Below are positions 26,481 to 34,652 of a stretch of DNA of 64,000 bases, in pieces. Source of the DNA: Pseudomonadota bacterium (GTDB lineage: Bacteria > Pseudomonadota > Gammaproteobacteria > Steroidobacterales > Steroidobacteraceae). A program made the position numbers and the translations under genes. The notes under the pieces are model-generated. The model saw only the letters and a list, made by a program, of their open reading frames with translations, did not search any database and was not told the DNA's origin. The stretch lies in assembly GCA_016704655.1 (NCBI GenBank), contig JADIZR010000002.1, positions 1 through 64,000 on the forward strand. Direction: 5' to 3'. How positions within the stretch are numbered: the first letter of the stretch is position 1; each line of letters begins with the position of its first letter.

Positions 26481-28048
26481 ATGGCGATCATCGATTTATT
26501 CGATCGTGGTTGGCGCATCAACCCGCAGGGCGACGCTTACCTGCAGGACGACCGTCGTTACAGTTTTGATGAAATCGGCGAGCTGTCCTGTCGTATCGCG
26601 AACGGCCTGCTGGCCCTCGGTCTCCCCAAGGAGACCAAGGGCGCAGTCTGGGCCGTCAACGACGTCACGGCATGGGCGTGCACGCTCGGCCTCTGGCGCG
26701 CGAACATGTGCTGGATTCCCGTCGGGGCGCGCAACTCGGCCGACGAGAACCACTACGTGCTCGACGCCTTCGACTGCGAAGTGCTGTTCTTCCAGCAGTA
26801 CTTCGCGCCGGTCATCGCCGAGCTCAAGCCCCGCCTGCCGCAGATCAAGCTGTGGATCTGCATCGATGGCGAGCTACCCGAGTTCCAGGGTGCCCGCTCA
26901 CTCGCGAGCTGGGTGAAGGACCAGCCGACGACGCCACCGAACGTGCCGGTCGATCTTGACGACGTGGTGATGCTGTCGGCAACCGGCGGCACCACCGGCA
27001 TGCCGAAGGGCGTGATGAACACGCATCGCAGCGCGCAGACTTTCTGTGCACATTTCATGATCGGCTGCCCGTACGAGGGCAACGACAAGCCGGTGAACCT
27101 GGCGGCGGCTCCGATGACACATACCGCCGGGCTGCTGTCCGTGCCGTGCACGGCACGTGGCGGCACGGTTGTCGTTGTTACGAAGCCGGATCCGGCGATC
27201 CTGCTGGGAGCCATCCCGAAGTACAAGGTGACGGAGGTCTTCCTGCCGCCGACGGTCATCTACCGGTTGCTCGACATTCCCGATCTCGGCAAAAAGGTGG
27301 ATTTCTCCTCGCTCAAGTACTTCATGTACGGTGCGGCACCGATGTCGGTCGAGAAGCTCAAGCAGGCGATCCAGGTCATCGGCCCGGTGATGATGGGCGG
27401 CTACGGCCAGACCGAGGCGCCCGCCTCGATCGCCTACCTGCCGCCGGGAGAGCACCTCGTCGACGGCAAGCTCGCCTCGGATGAGCGGCTTGGGTCCGTT
27501 GGAGTCCCCAATCCGCTGGTCCGCGTCGAGATCATGAATGACGCGAACGAGATCCTGGCGCAGGGCGAGACCGGCGAGATCTGCGTGCGCGGCGACCTGG
27601 TGATGAAGGGCTACTACAAGGCCCCGGACAAGACCGCCGAGACGATCATTGATGGCTGGCTGCATACCGGCGACGTCGGCCACATCGACGCCGAGGGTTA
27701 CCTGCACATCACGGACCGCAAGAAGGACATGATCATCCCGGGTGGGTTCAACGTCTACCCGAGCGAGGTCGAGCAGGTGATCTGGAGCCACCCGGCCGTG
27801 CAGGACTGCGCGGTGATCGGCGTGCCCGACGAAACCTGGGGCGAGGCCGTCAAGGCCGTCGTCGAGCTCAATGCGGGACAGCAGGTCGGCGCCGAAGAAC
27901 TGATCGCGCGGTGCAAGGAAAGCTTGGCTCCGTCAAGGCGCCGAAGTCCGTGGACTTCGTCGATGCCTTGCCGCGCAGCCCGGTGGGCAAGGTGCTCAAG
28001 AGGGACCTTCGCGCGCGGTACTGGCAGAACACCTCCCGCAAGATCTGA
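26481..28048 (+). CDS. AMP-forming acyl-CoA synthetase (one C-terminal frameshift)
   Basis: About 522 residues when corrected. Adenylates a carboxylic acid and transfers it to CoA. Motifs: VVMLSATGGTTGMPKGVMNT (A3 loop), YGQTEAPASIAY, GEICVRGDLVMKGYY, GWLHTGDVGHIDAEGYLHIT and DRKKDMIIPGGFNVYPSEVE. Near 27925 one G is missing (GCTTGGCTCC for GCTTGGGCTCC); in the restored frame the C-terminus reads VDALPRSPVGKVLKRDLRAR, including the catalytic lysine of PxGKxxK, and ends with TGA at 28046. As read, the open frame runs on to 28073 without that lysine. A single base-call error is the simplest explanation. Confidence 0.9.
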
Positions 28049-28069
28049 GCGTCACCTGGGGTCAGAAAC

Positions 28070-28897
28070 ATGAGTTGCTTTACCGGAAGAGTGGTCGTCA
28101 TCACGGGTGCCGCGTCGGGCATCGGCCGCGCGTTGGCGCAGCAGCTCGCCGCCAGGGGCGCCCGCCTCGCCTTGTCCGACATCAATGCGGAAGGTTTGCG
28201 CGAAACCCTGAACTCGCTCTCCCCCGTGGGCGAGGCGCGCACCTACCTGGTGGACGTATCGAAGCGTGACGCCGTGTTCGCGCACGCCGACGCAGTGAAG
28301 CACGATTTCGGCACGGCACACTTCGTGATCAACAATGCCGGCGCCACCGTGGTCGGCACGGTCGCGCACCTGAGCATCGAAGAGATCGAGTGGCAGCTCG
28401 GCATCAACCTGTGGGGCGTGATCTATGGCAGCAAGGCCTTCCTGCCCGGTCTGCTGGCGCAGCGCGAGGGCTGCATCGTCAACATCTCGAGCGTGTTCGG
28501 CCTCGTCGGCTTTCCGCTGCAAGGCGCGTACAACATCTCCAAGTTCGGTGTGCGCGGACTCACCGAGTGCCTGTGGACCGAGCTCGAGGGCACGGGCGTG
28601 CGCGCGGTCTGCGTGCACCCTGGCGGCATCAAGACGGCCATCGACAAGGCAGGCCGCCGGTGCGCGGCGTCCGGCGTGGAGGAGTCCACGTTCGACGTGA
28701 TGGCGCGGGACATGCTGATAACGCCGCCCGCAGACTGCGCAGCGAACATCATCGCCGGCGTCGAGCGCGGCAAGCGGCGCATCGTCACCGGCCACAAGTC
28801 GACCTCGCTCTTCTGGTTGAGCCGATTGCTGCCGAACACGTACCCCCGCTTGCTCAAGGCCCTGTCCGGCAAGGGCTGGCCGCCCAGCCCGACATGA
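28070..28897 (+). CDS. Short-chain dehydrogenase/reductase (SDR)
   Basis: 275 residues. Classical SDR: cofactor loop VVVITGAASGIGRALAQQL, LSDINAEGLRE (an aspartate after strand 2, favouring NAD over NADP), the NNAG motif in VINNAGATVVG, catalytic serine in IVNISSVFGLVGFPLQ, and the Y-x-x-x-K pair in GAYNISKFGVRGL. It would oxidise or reduce a hydroxyl/keto group, for instance a 3-hydroxyacyl-CoA. It lies within the acyl-CoA operon, 21 bp after the ligase and 29 bp before the thiolase. Substrate inferred from context only. Confidence 0.92.
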   Translation: MSCFTGRVVVITGAASGIGRALAQQLAARGARLALSDINAEGLRETLNSLSPVGEARTYLVDVSKRDAVFAHADAVKHDFGTAHFVINNAGATVVGTVAHLSIEEIEWQLGINLWGVIYGSKAFLPGLLAQREGCIVNISSVFGLVGFPLQGAYNISKFGVRGLTECLWTELEGTGVRAVCVHPGGIKTAIDKAGRRCAASGVEESTFDVMARDMLITPPADCAANIIAGVERGKRRIVTGHKSTSLFWLSRLLPNTYPRLLKALSGKGWPPSPT

Positions 28898-28926
28898 CCC
28901 GCTGCGCCTGAACGTCCGAGGACATC

Positions 28927-30165
28927 ATGGAAAATATCTACGTCGCCGGCATCGCCATGACCGTGTTCGGGCGCCATCCCGAACGCAGCCTGCACGACCT
29001 CGCGGGCGAGGCATTGCAGGGCGCGCTGCAGGACGCCGGCTGCGCGGCCAGCGACCTCGGTGTCGCCTACTACTCCGGCATGACGAATGGGCCCCTGCAG
29101 GGCCAGATCTCGATCCCGGGCCAGGTCGTCTTCAGCAAGATCGGCATCGAAGGGATTCCTGTCTACAACGTCGAGAATGCCTGCGCTTCCGGCAGCTCTG
29201 GCTTCAACCTCGCGGTACAGAGCCTGAAGGCCGGTACCACGGACGTGGCGCTGGCCCTCGGCGCCGAGAAGATGAACATTCCCGACAAGATGAAAGCATT
29301 CGCAATTTTCGAGGGCGGCTGGGACGTTTCGCGGGCCGACGAGAACTACCAGACGCTGGTGAAGATGGGCGAAGGTATCGTGCCGCCGCCGGGCTCCGAG
29401 TCCGACAAGCCGTACAGCAAGTTCATGGCCATCTACGCGGCCATGTGCCGCTGGCACATGAAGACCTACGGCACCACGCAGCGACAGATCGCGGCGGTGT
29501 GCGCCAAGAATCACCAGCACTCCGTGCACAACCCGTACTCGCAGTTCCGCAAGCCTTTCACGATCGACGAAGTGCTCGCGGCACCGCCGATCACTTACCC
29601 GATCACGCTGCCGATGTGCGCGCCGCTGTCCGATGGCGCCGCTGCCGCCATCCTGTGTACCGAAAAAGGCCTGCAGCGCATCGGCGCAGACAGGAGCCGC
29701 TGCATCAAGGTGGCGGCCAGCGTCATCCGCAGCTTCACCCATCGCCGCATGGACGAACCCGAGAAGAGCATTGGCCGGCTGGCTGCACTGCAGGCCTATG
29801 AACACGCCGGGCTCGGTCCGGACGACATGGACGTGGCCGAAGTCCACGACGCATCCGCGATGGGCGAGATCCTGCAGTCCGAGAACCTGGGGCTTGTTCC
29901 GCCCGGTGGCGGCGGGCTCGCTGCCGAGCGCGGGGAGTTCACCCTGGGCGGACGCATCCCCATCAATCCTTCGGGCGGCCTGGAATCCAAGGGGCACCCA
30001 CTCGGCGCCACCGGCATCGGCCAGTTGTTCGAGCTGGTCACGCAGCTGCGCGGCGAAGCCGGCGCTCGACAGGTCAAGGGTGCGCGTCACGCGATCCAGG
30101 AGAACGGCGGCGGCCTGCAGGGCGTCGAGGAAGCAGCCGTCGCGATTCACATCCTGAGCAAGTAG
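28927..30165 (+). CDS. Thiolase family protein (SCP-x / lipid-transfer type)
   Basis: 412 residues. Thiolase fold with the nucleophilic cysteine in YNVENACASGSSGFNLAVQ, the histidine in KGHPLGATGIGQLFEL, and an ENGGG ending in place of the second cysteine loop of degradative thiolases, as in SCP2-type thiolases and lipid-transfer proteins. These cleave or condense branched or steroid side-chain acyl-CoAs, sometimes as a retro-aldolase pair. A GAGGACATC ribosome site precedes the ATG. It is the thiolysis candidate of this operon; a partner DUF35/MaoC protein is not visible. Confidence 0.88.
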   Translation: MENIYVAGIAMTVFGRHPERSLHDLAGEALQGALQDAGCAASDLGVAYYSGMTNGPLQGQISIPGQVVFSKIGIEGIPVYNVENACASGSSGFNLAVQSLKAGTTDVALALGAEKMNIPDKMKAFAIFEGGWDVSRADENYQTLVKMGEGIVPPPGSESDKPYSKFMAIYAAMCRWHMKTYGTTQRQIAAVCAKNHQHSVHNPYSQFRKPFTIDEVLAAPPITYPITLPMCAPLSDGAAAAILCTEKGLQRIGADRSRCIKVAASVIRSFTHRRMDEPEKSIGRLAALQAYEHAGLGPDDMDVAEVHDASAMGEILQSENLGLVPPGGGGLAAERGEFTLGGRIPINPSGGLESKGHPLGATGIGQLFELVTQLRGEAGARQVKGARHAIQENGGGLQGVEEAAVAIHILSK

Positions 30166-30173
30166 AGGGAAAC

Positions 30174-31613
30174 ATGGCCAGGCCGATCCCGCCACTCGAC
30201 CTGATGTGGCTGATCATGGAAACGCAGGCGAGCCCGACGCACGTCGGCGCACTGCTGCTGTTTGAGAAACCGAAGGGCCGCCCCCGGGTCGTCCGGGAAA
30301 TCGTCGAGACGTACCGGTCTTACGAACCGACGCCGCCGTTCAATTACCTTCCCGAGGTCGTCGGCACCCGCATGCCCCGCTTCCTCGAGGCGAAGTCGTA
30401 CGACCCCCGTTACCACAACCAGCACCTCGCGCTGCCGGAGGGAGCGACGTACGACGACTTGCTGCGACTGGTGACCGACCTGCACGAGCCGATGCTCGAC
30501 CGCGACCGGCCGCTGTTCCGCAACTGGATCATCGACGGCGTCCCGGACAACCTGTTTGCCATCTATGCCAAGGTGCACCACGCGATCATCGACGGCGTGT
30601 CCGGAACGAAGCGTCTCTACTCGAGCCTGGGTACGGGTGCCCGCCAGGCCATCCAGCCGCCGGCGTTCGCTGCCGAACTGCCCGTGCGCAAGCCCCGCCC
30701 GCCCAAGGCCCTGGTGGATCGCCTCGCCGAACTCGGCTTCTCCGCGACCAGGCAGACGCTCGCCTTAAAGGACGTGTCGTTCGGTGCACTCAAGAAGCGG
30801 CTCGCGCTGTTGCTGGGTGCCGACCCGGTCGGCAGCGCGCCGTTCACGGCGCAGCGCGGGCCGATGAATGCACCACTGCAAATGGCCCGGTCGGTCGCAA
30901 CCCTGTCCCTGCCACTGGACGAGATGCACGCAGTCGGCAAGCATTTCGGTGCCACGCTCAACGACCTCGCGGTCACCATCGTGGACGCAGGAGTCCATCG
31001 CTATCTGCGACAGGCGGACCGTGCTTTTCCGCACCGGCTGGTTGCATTCTGCCCGGTATCACTGCGCGGCGAAGGCGACACGGACGCCGGCACCAAGGCC
31101 TCGGCGATGTTCGTGCACCTGGGCGAGCACGAGGCGACGGTCGTCGAGCGCATCAAGCAGGTGGTGGCAGCGATGGGCACGGCGAAGCAGGAACTGCGCT
31201 CGATGTCGAAGGATGCAGCGATGACCTACGCCGTGGCGTTGCTCGGCGTCGCCGAGTTGACCACCGCGACGCACATCGATCGCGTGACCCCACCGCTGGC
31301 GAACATGGTGATCTCCAATGTGCCAGGCGCGCGCCAGCAGATGTACCTGAACGGCGCGCCGCTGATCGGTACCTTCCCGGTCTCCGCCATCGCCATGTCC
31401 GTCGGGCTGAACGCCACGCTGACGTCCTACAATGACCGCATGGACTTCGGCTTCGTCGGCAACGGCGCAACCATGTACGACCTGCCGGAGCTTGCGCGCC
31501 ACGTGCAGGAGGCGTACCAGGAACTGAGGTCGGCCGCGTCGAAGAAGCGCCCAGCGAAGCGCTCTACAACGCAGCCCCGTAAGTCCCGTTCGGCTCCGGC
31601 TCGATGCAGATGA
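30174..31613 (+). CDS. Wax ester synthase / diacylglycerol acyltransferase (WS/DGAT), copy 1
   Basis: 479 residues. Transfers an acyl group from acyl-CoA to an alcohol or diacylglycerol to make storage lipid. The catalytic H-H-x-x-x-D-G motif is seen in KVHHAIIDGVSG, with ISNVPGARQQMYLNG and VGLNATLTSYNDRMDFG near the C-terminus, both family signatures. N-terminus MARPIPPLDLMWLIMETQ follows the family pattern (S-P-x-D-x-x-F-x-x-x-E). Eight bp after the thiolase and last gene of the operon. Its final 50 bp overlap tail-to-tail with the haem-propeller gene. Confidence 0.92.
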   Translation: MARPIPPLDLMWLIMETQASPTHVGALLLFEKPKGRPRVVREIVETYRSYEPTPPFNYLPEVVGTRMPRFLEAKSYDPRYHNQHLALPEGATYDDLLRLVTDLHEPMLDRDRPLFRNWIIDGVPDNLFAIYAKVHHAIIDGVSGTKRLYSSLGTGARQAIQPPAFAAELPVRKPRPPKALVDRLAELGFSATRQTLALKDVSFGALKKRLALLLGADPVGSAPFTAQRGPMNAPLQMARSVATLSLPLDEMHAVGKHFGATLNDLAVTIVDAGVHRYLRQADRAFPHRLVAFCPVSLRGEGDTDAGTKASAMFVHLGEHEATVVERIKQVVAAMGTAKQELRSMSKDAAMTYAVALLGVAELTTATHIDRVTPPLANMVISNVPGARQQMYLNGAPLIGTFPVSAIAMSVGLNATLTSYNDRMDFGFVGNGATMYDLPELARHVQEAYQELRSAASKKRPAKRSTTQPRKSRSAPARCR

Positions 31614-33372
31614 AGGCCGGCACCGTGTCTTCATGCGCGTACGCAGGCAGGTTGGAGTTGCTCATGCAAACCTTGCCGTCGCGCGTGAAGTCGATGTCGC
31701 GGAACCAGATCACCCGGTTGGGCATCGGGTACGCAATGAACCGCTTCTCCTGCGGCAGGTAACGCAGCACGCGGTCGGTGTTGTTCGCGGCGATCCACAC
31801 GTCGCCCGTGCCCTGGTGCACCGCCAGGGCATACGGCATCTCGTACTCGCCCTTCGACAGCACCGGCAGGTCGATCGACTCGAACTTCGTCGTCTTCGGG
31901 TCGAAGCGCATCAGCTTGCCCTCGTCGAACGAAGGGATCCACAGGATGCCGTCCGGGCCGAAGCGCATGCGGCGCGGGCCCGTGTAGGGCGTGGAGTACT
32001 CGACCACCTCGAGCGTCCTGCGGTTGACCACGCCGATCTTGTTGCCGAGCAGCTTGCCGTACCAGACGCTGTTGTCGAGCGGGTTGATGTCGATGCCGTA
32101 CGGCATGTTGAGCGTCGAGTGGCCGCCGTTAAGCCACTTGTGGTGCGACAACACCAGGTGCAGGTTCTGCTCGGGGAACCACTGGATGATCTTCATCACC
32201 ACGCCCATGAGCGTGTCGGACATCCAGCGCAGGAAGCCATCGTGCGGCAGCCCGATGTCGGTGAACTTCTCCGCCTTCGTGTCGAACATCATGACGCGGT
32301 TCGACATCGTGACCGTGAACCACACGTTGTCGTCATGGTCGGTGCGGATAGTGTGCGGGTACAGGCCCTTGCGCCACAGGAAGCCCGGCGGGATCGTGAA
32401 GAACTTCCATTCGCGCGTCTCGGGGTTGAACCTGATGAGCTTCCCGGAGAGCGCGCCGGTGATGTACATCGTCCCGTCCCGGGTCAGCGCTGCGCTGTGC
32501 GGGCCGTGCATGCCGGTAAACACACCGATCGGCAGGCGCACGCCGCGGAAACGGCCGCCGACCTGATCGTCCGCCTCCACGGGAATCTTCACCACCTCGA
32601 TCTCGCTGGTCCTGCGGTCGAGGATGAAGATGACGTCCTTGCCTTCGTCGATGCCGTAGAGCTTCCCGTCGTGGCCGACGATGGTGTCGTGCAGGAACGA
32701 CAGCGGGTCACCCGCATGCCACTCCTCGATGCGGGCCCTGGTCATCTCAGGGCTGTACGGCGCCGTCTGTACGACGTTCACCGGTTTGCCGTTGAAGCCG
32801 TCGCCGAGCAGCTGCATGATGCGCCTGTGCTCGCCGTAGGTGATGTACGCGCCGTAGCCTTCCATGCGCCACATGACGTCGGTCCACTCTTCGTCCGGGC
32901 GTGGACGGCGCGTCAGGCTGTTGCCCTGCTGGTGGCAGTAGCTGCACTGGCTGATGAAGGTGTCCCTGGTCTTTTGATCCGGGAATGGCAGCGCGGCGGC
33001 GTGGGCCGAGGCCGTGAGCGAATCAGAAATCTCCTGCGGGTCGGTCAGCTTGACGAGCGCCAGGTTGTGCTGCTGGCTGTCGTCGACCGCGACTTCGAAC
33101 TCGACATTGAAGTCCCGGTACATGGGGGCACGGCCGCGCAGCTGCACCTTGCCGCTGAAGCCGGTCTCGAGGACGTACTTGCCCTCGGCGTTCGTGTACA
33201 CGGTCTCCTTGCGGTTGCGCGGCTCGTTCCAGAGCGTGACGAGCGCGCCGGCCACGGACTGTCCCTCGGGCGTGGCGACGAGGCCCGTGAGCGTGGCTGC
33301 TTCAACTTGCGACACCAGGGCGGCACAGCTGGCGACGGCCACCGTCGTCAGCACTCGCAGTGTAACGTTCAA
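31564..33372 (-). CDS. Periplasmic haem-c/beta-propeller protein (intact paralogue)
   Basis: 602 residues. Signal peptide ending in QVEA, then a carboxypeptidase-regulatory-like beta-sandwich (TLTGLVATPEGQSVAGALV, about residues 26-105), a single haem-c motif CSYCH in ISQCSYCHQQGNS at about 145, and a streptogramin-lyase-like propeller (blades such as GHDGKLYGIDEGKDVIFILD, GTGDVWIAANNTDRVLRYLP). Virginiamycin-B-lyase propellers are metal enzymes, but the family also includes non-enzymatic ones; whether this protein is a lyase, an oxidase or an electron carrier is unknown. The damaged paralogue at 870-2679 has the same three-part layout and lies beside quinoproteins, favouring an electron-transfer role. 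Confidence 0.78.
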   Translation of the reverse strand: MNVTLRVLTTVAVASCAALVSQVEAATLTGLVATPEGQSVAGALVTLWNEPRNRKETVYTNAEGKYVLETGFSGKVQLRGRAPMYRDFNVEFEVAVDDSQQHNLALVKLTDPQEISDSLTASAHAAALPFPDQKTRDTFISQCSYCHQQGNSLTRRPRPDEEWTDVMWRMEGYGAYITYGEHRRIMQLLGDGFNGKPVNVVQTAPYSPEMTRARIEEWHAGDPLSFLHDTIVGHDGKLYGIDEGKDVIFILDRRTSEIEVVKIPVEADDQVGGRFRGVRLPIGVFTGMHGPHSAALTRDGTMYITGALSGKLIRFNPETREWKFFTIPPGFLWRKGLYPHTIRTDHDDNVWFTVTMSNRVMMFDTKAEKFTDIGLPHDGFLRWMSDTLMGVVMKIIQWFPEQNLHLVLSHHKWLNGGHSTLNMPYGIDINPLDNSVWYGKLLGNKIGVVNRRTLEVVEYSTPYTGPRRMRFGPDGILWIPSFDEGKLMRFDPKTTKFESIDLPVLSKGEYEMPYALAVHQGTGDVWIAANNTDRVLRYLPQEKRFIAYPMPNRVIWFRDIDFTRDGKVCMSNSNLPAYAHEDTVPAFICIEPEPNGTYGAAL

Positions 33373-33378
33373 GTCGGC

Positions 33379-33480
33379 TCAACCCAGCAGGTAGGAAGCG
33401 AGGTGCCCGGTCGCAATGACCAGGACCGTGACAATCGTACCGATCGCGAGTTGTCGGCCAAGGTACTTGAGCAGTTTCAT
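33379..33480 (-). CDS. 33-residue single-pass membrane peptide
   Basis: MKLLKYLGRQLAIGTIVTVL is followed by VIATGHLASYLLG: a basic N-terminus and one hydrophobic helix. The ATG overlaps the stop of the RND-type gene (ATGA), so it is translationally coupled to it, and it ends 6 bp before the haem-propeller start. A small accessory subunit of the transporter is possible. Unknown family, and too short for certainty. Confidence 0.5.
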   Translation of the reverse strand: MKLLKYLGRQLAIGTIVTVLVIATGHLASYLLG

Positions 33481-34475
33481 GCGGGCTCCGGCGACTTGTA
33501 CACGGCCGAGGTCGGCAGCAGGAAACGGGACAGGGCCGGAATGAGTATAAGCGCGCCGAGCATGTTCCACAGGAACATGAACGCGAGCAGGATTCCCATG
33601 TCAGCCTGGAACTTGATCGGAGACCACGCCCAGGTAATGACGCCCGCCGCGAGCGTGAGGCCCACCAGCGCGACAATGCGGCCCGTGAACGAGAGCGCCG
33701 CCCGGTAAGCCTCGGCCAGCGGCATGCCGCGACGCTGGCCGTGCAGTTGCACCGACAGCAGGTAGAGCGCGTAGTCGACGCCGATGCCGACGCCGAGCGC
33801 AATCACCGGCATCACCGAGCACTCGGCGTTGGTGAGGTCCGGCGTGTTCTGGATCGCCTGCTGCGCGCCGTAGTTCAGGACTTCCTGGTTACGCGACAGC
33901 GTGTACCACTTCGCCGAGCCTTCATACGTTCCCGCAGTGACCTGTTCGACCGAGTCGGCGAGCGAAACCGTCGCCTGGATTTCCGGCAGTTGCTGCAGGG
34001 GCCACGCGAGCTGATCGGCCTGCTGCAGCGTTGCATACCGCATGCACTGCTCGACCGGCGTCTTGATGATCACGGCGAACACATCTGACGAGAGCGCGAA
34101 GTTCGCCGTAATGAAAGCGTTGTCGATGTTGTAGCGCGAGTGTGCGCGCAGCTCCGGCGCACCGAGGTCGAGGTCGCCGATCTGCAGCTTCCTCGAAACG
34201 ACATGCCCGCCAATGCCGAGCACCACCGCGATGAGGATGGCCGCGGCCGCCCAGCTCCTGCGTTCCGCGAAGCGATTGAAAAACTCCCAGACGCCCTTGG
34301 TGCCGGCACCCTGCTCCTCCTGCTTCAGGCTGCGCGCGGCCGCCCGGGTGCTGACCCCCGTGATCGACAGGATCACCGGCAGCAGGACGAGGTTCGTGAA
34401 CAGCAGGACGCACACGCCGATGGTCGCGGCGATGGCGAGCTCACGGATCGCGGGGATCGGGATCAGCAGCAACAC
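33477..34475 (-). pseudogene. MMPL/RND-family transporter remnant with internal deletion
   Basis: 332 residues from a family normally ~750-800 long. The N-terminal half is missing: the sequence begins inside a membrane block (LLIPIPAIRELAIAATIGVC, NLVLLPVIL). It continues through a periplasmic segment (RAHSRYNIDNAFITANFALS, TNAECSVMPV) and then jumps directly to the final membrane block (IALGVGIGVDYALYLLSVQ). About 100 residues that should lie between MPV and IALGVG are absent. Intact members have PV at both edges, so a deletion between short CCGGTGAT-like matches is likely. It is probably non-functional, though the frame stays open. Confidence 0.75.
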
Positions 34476-34652
34476 GAGGAAGCCCGCCGCACGCTTGTGC
34501 GTCGCAGCATGGCGCTCTTCCCCTGGTTCATTGCAGCCCCCGTTTGAACTTGTGTTAGTCGTGGCGAGGCCGAGCCACCCGCGATGGCAGGGGATTCTTA
34601 CTGCAGAAAGTTCGGGCGTCCCCCCTCGGGGCGGGGGGCGTTGGGGAGGGGG

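Noticed and set aside
31633..33708. A 691-codon open frame on the plus strand opposite the haem-propeller gene
   Set aside because: It is the antisense of a well-supported gene with signal peptide and haem motif; composition is Arg/Val/His-rich noise typical of GC-rich antisense frames.
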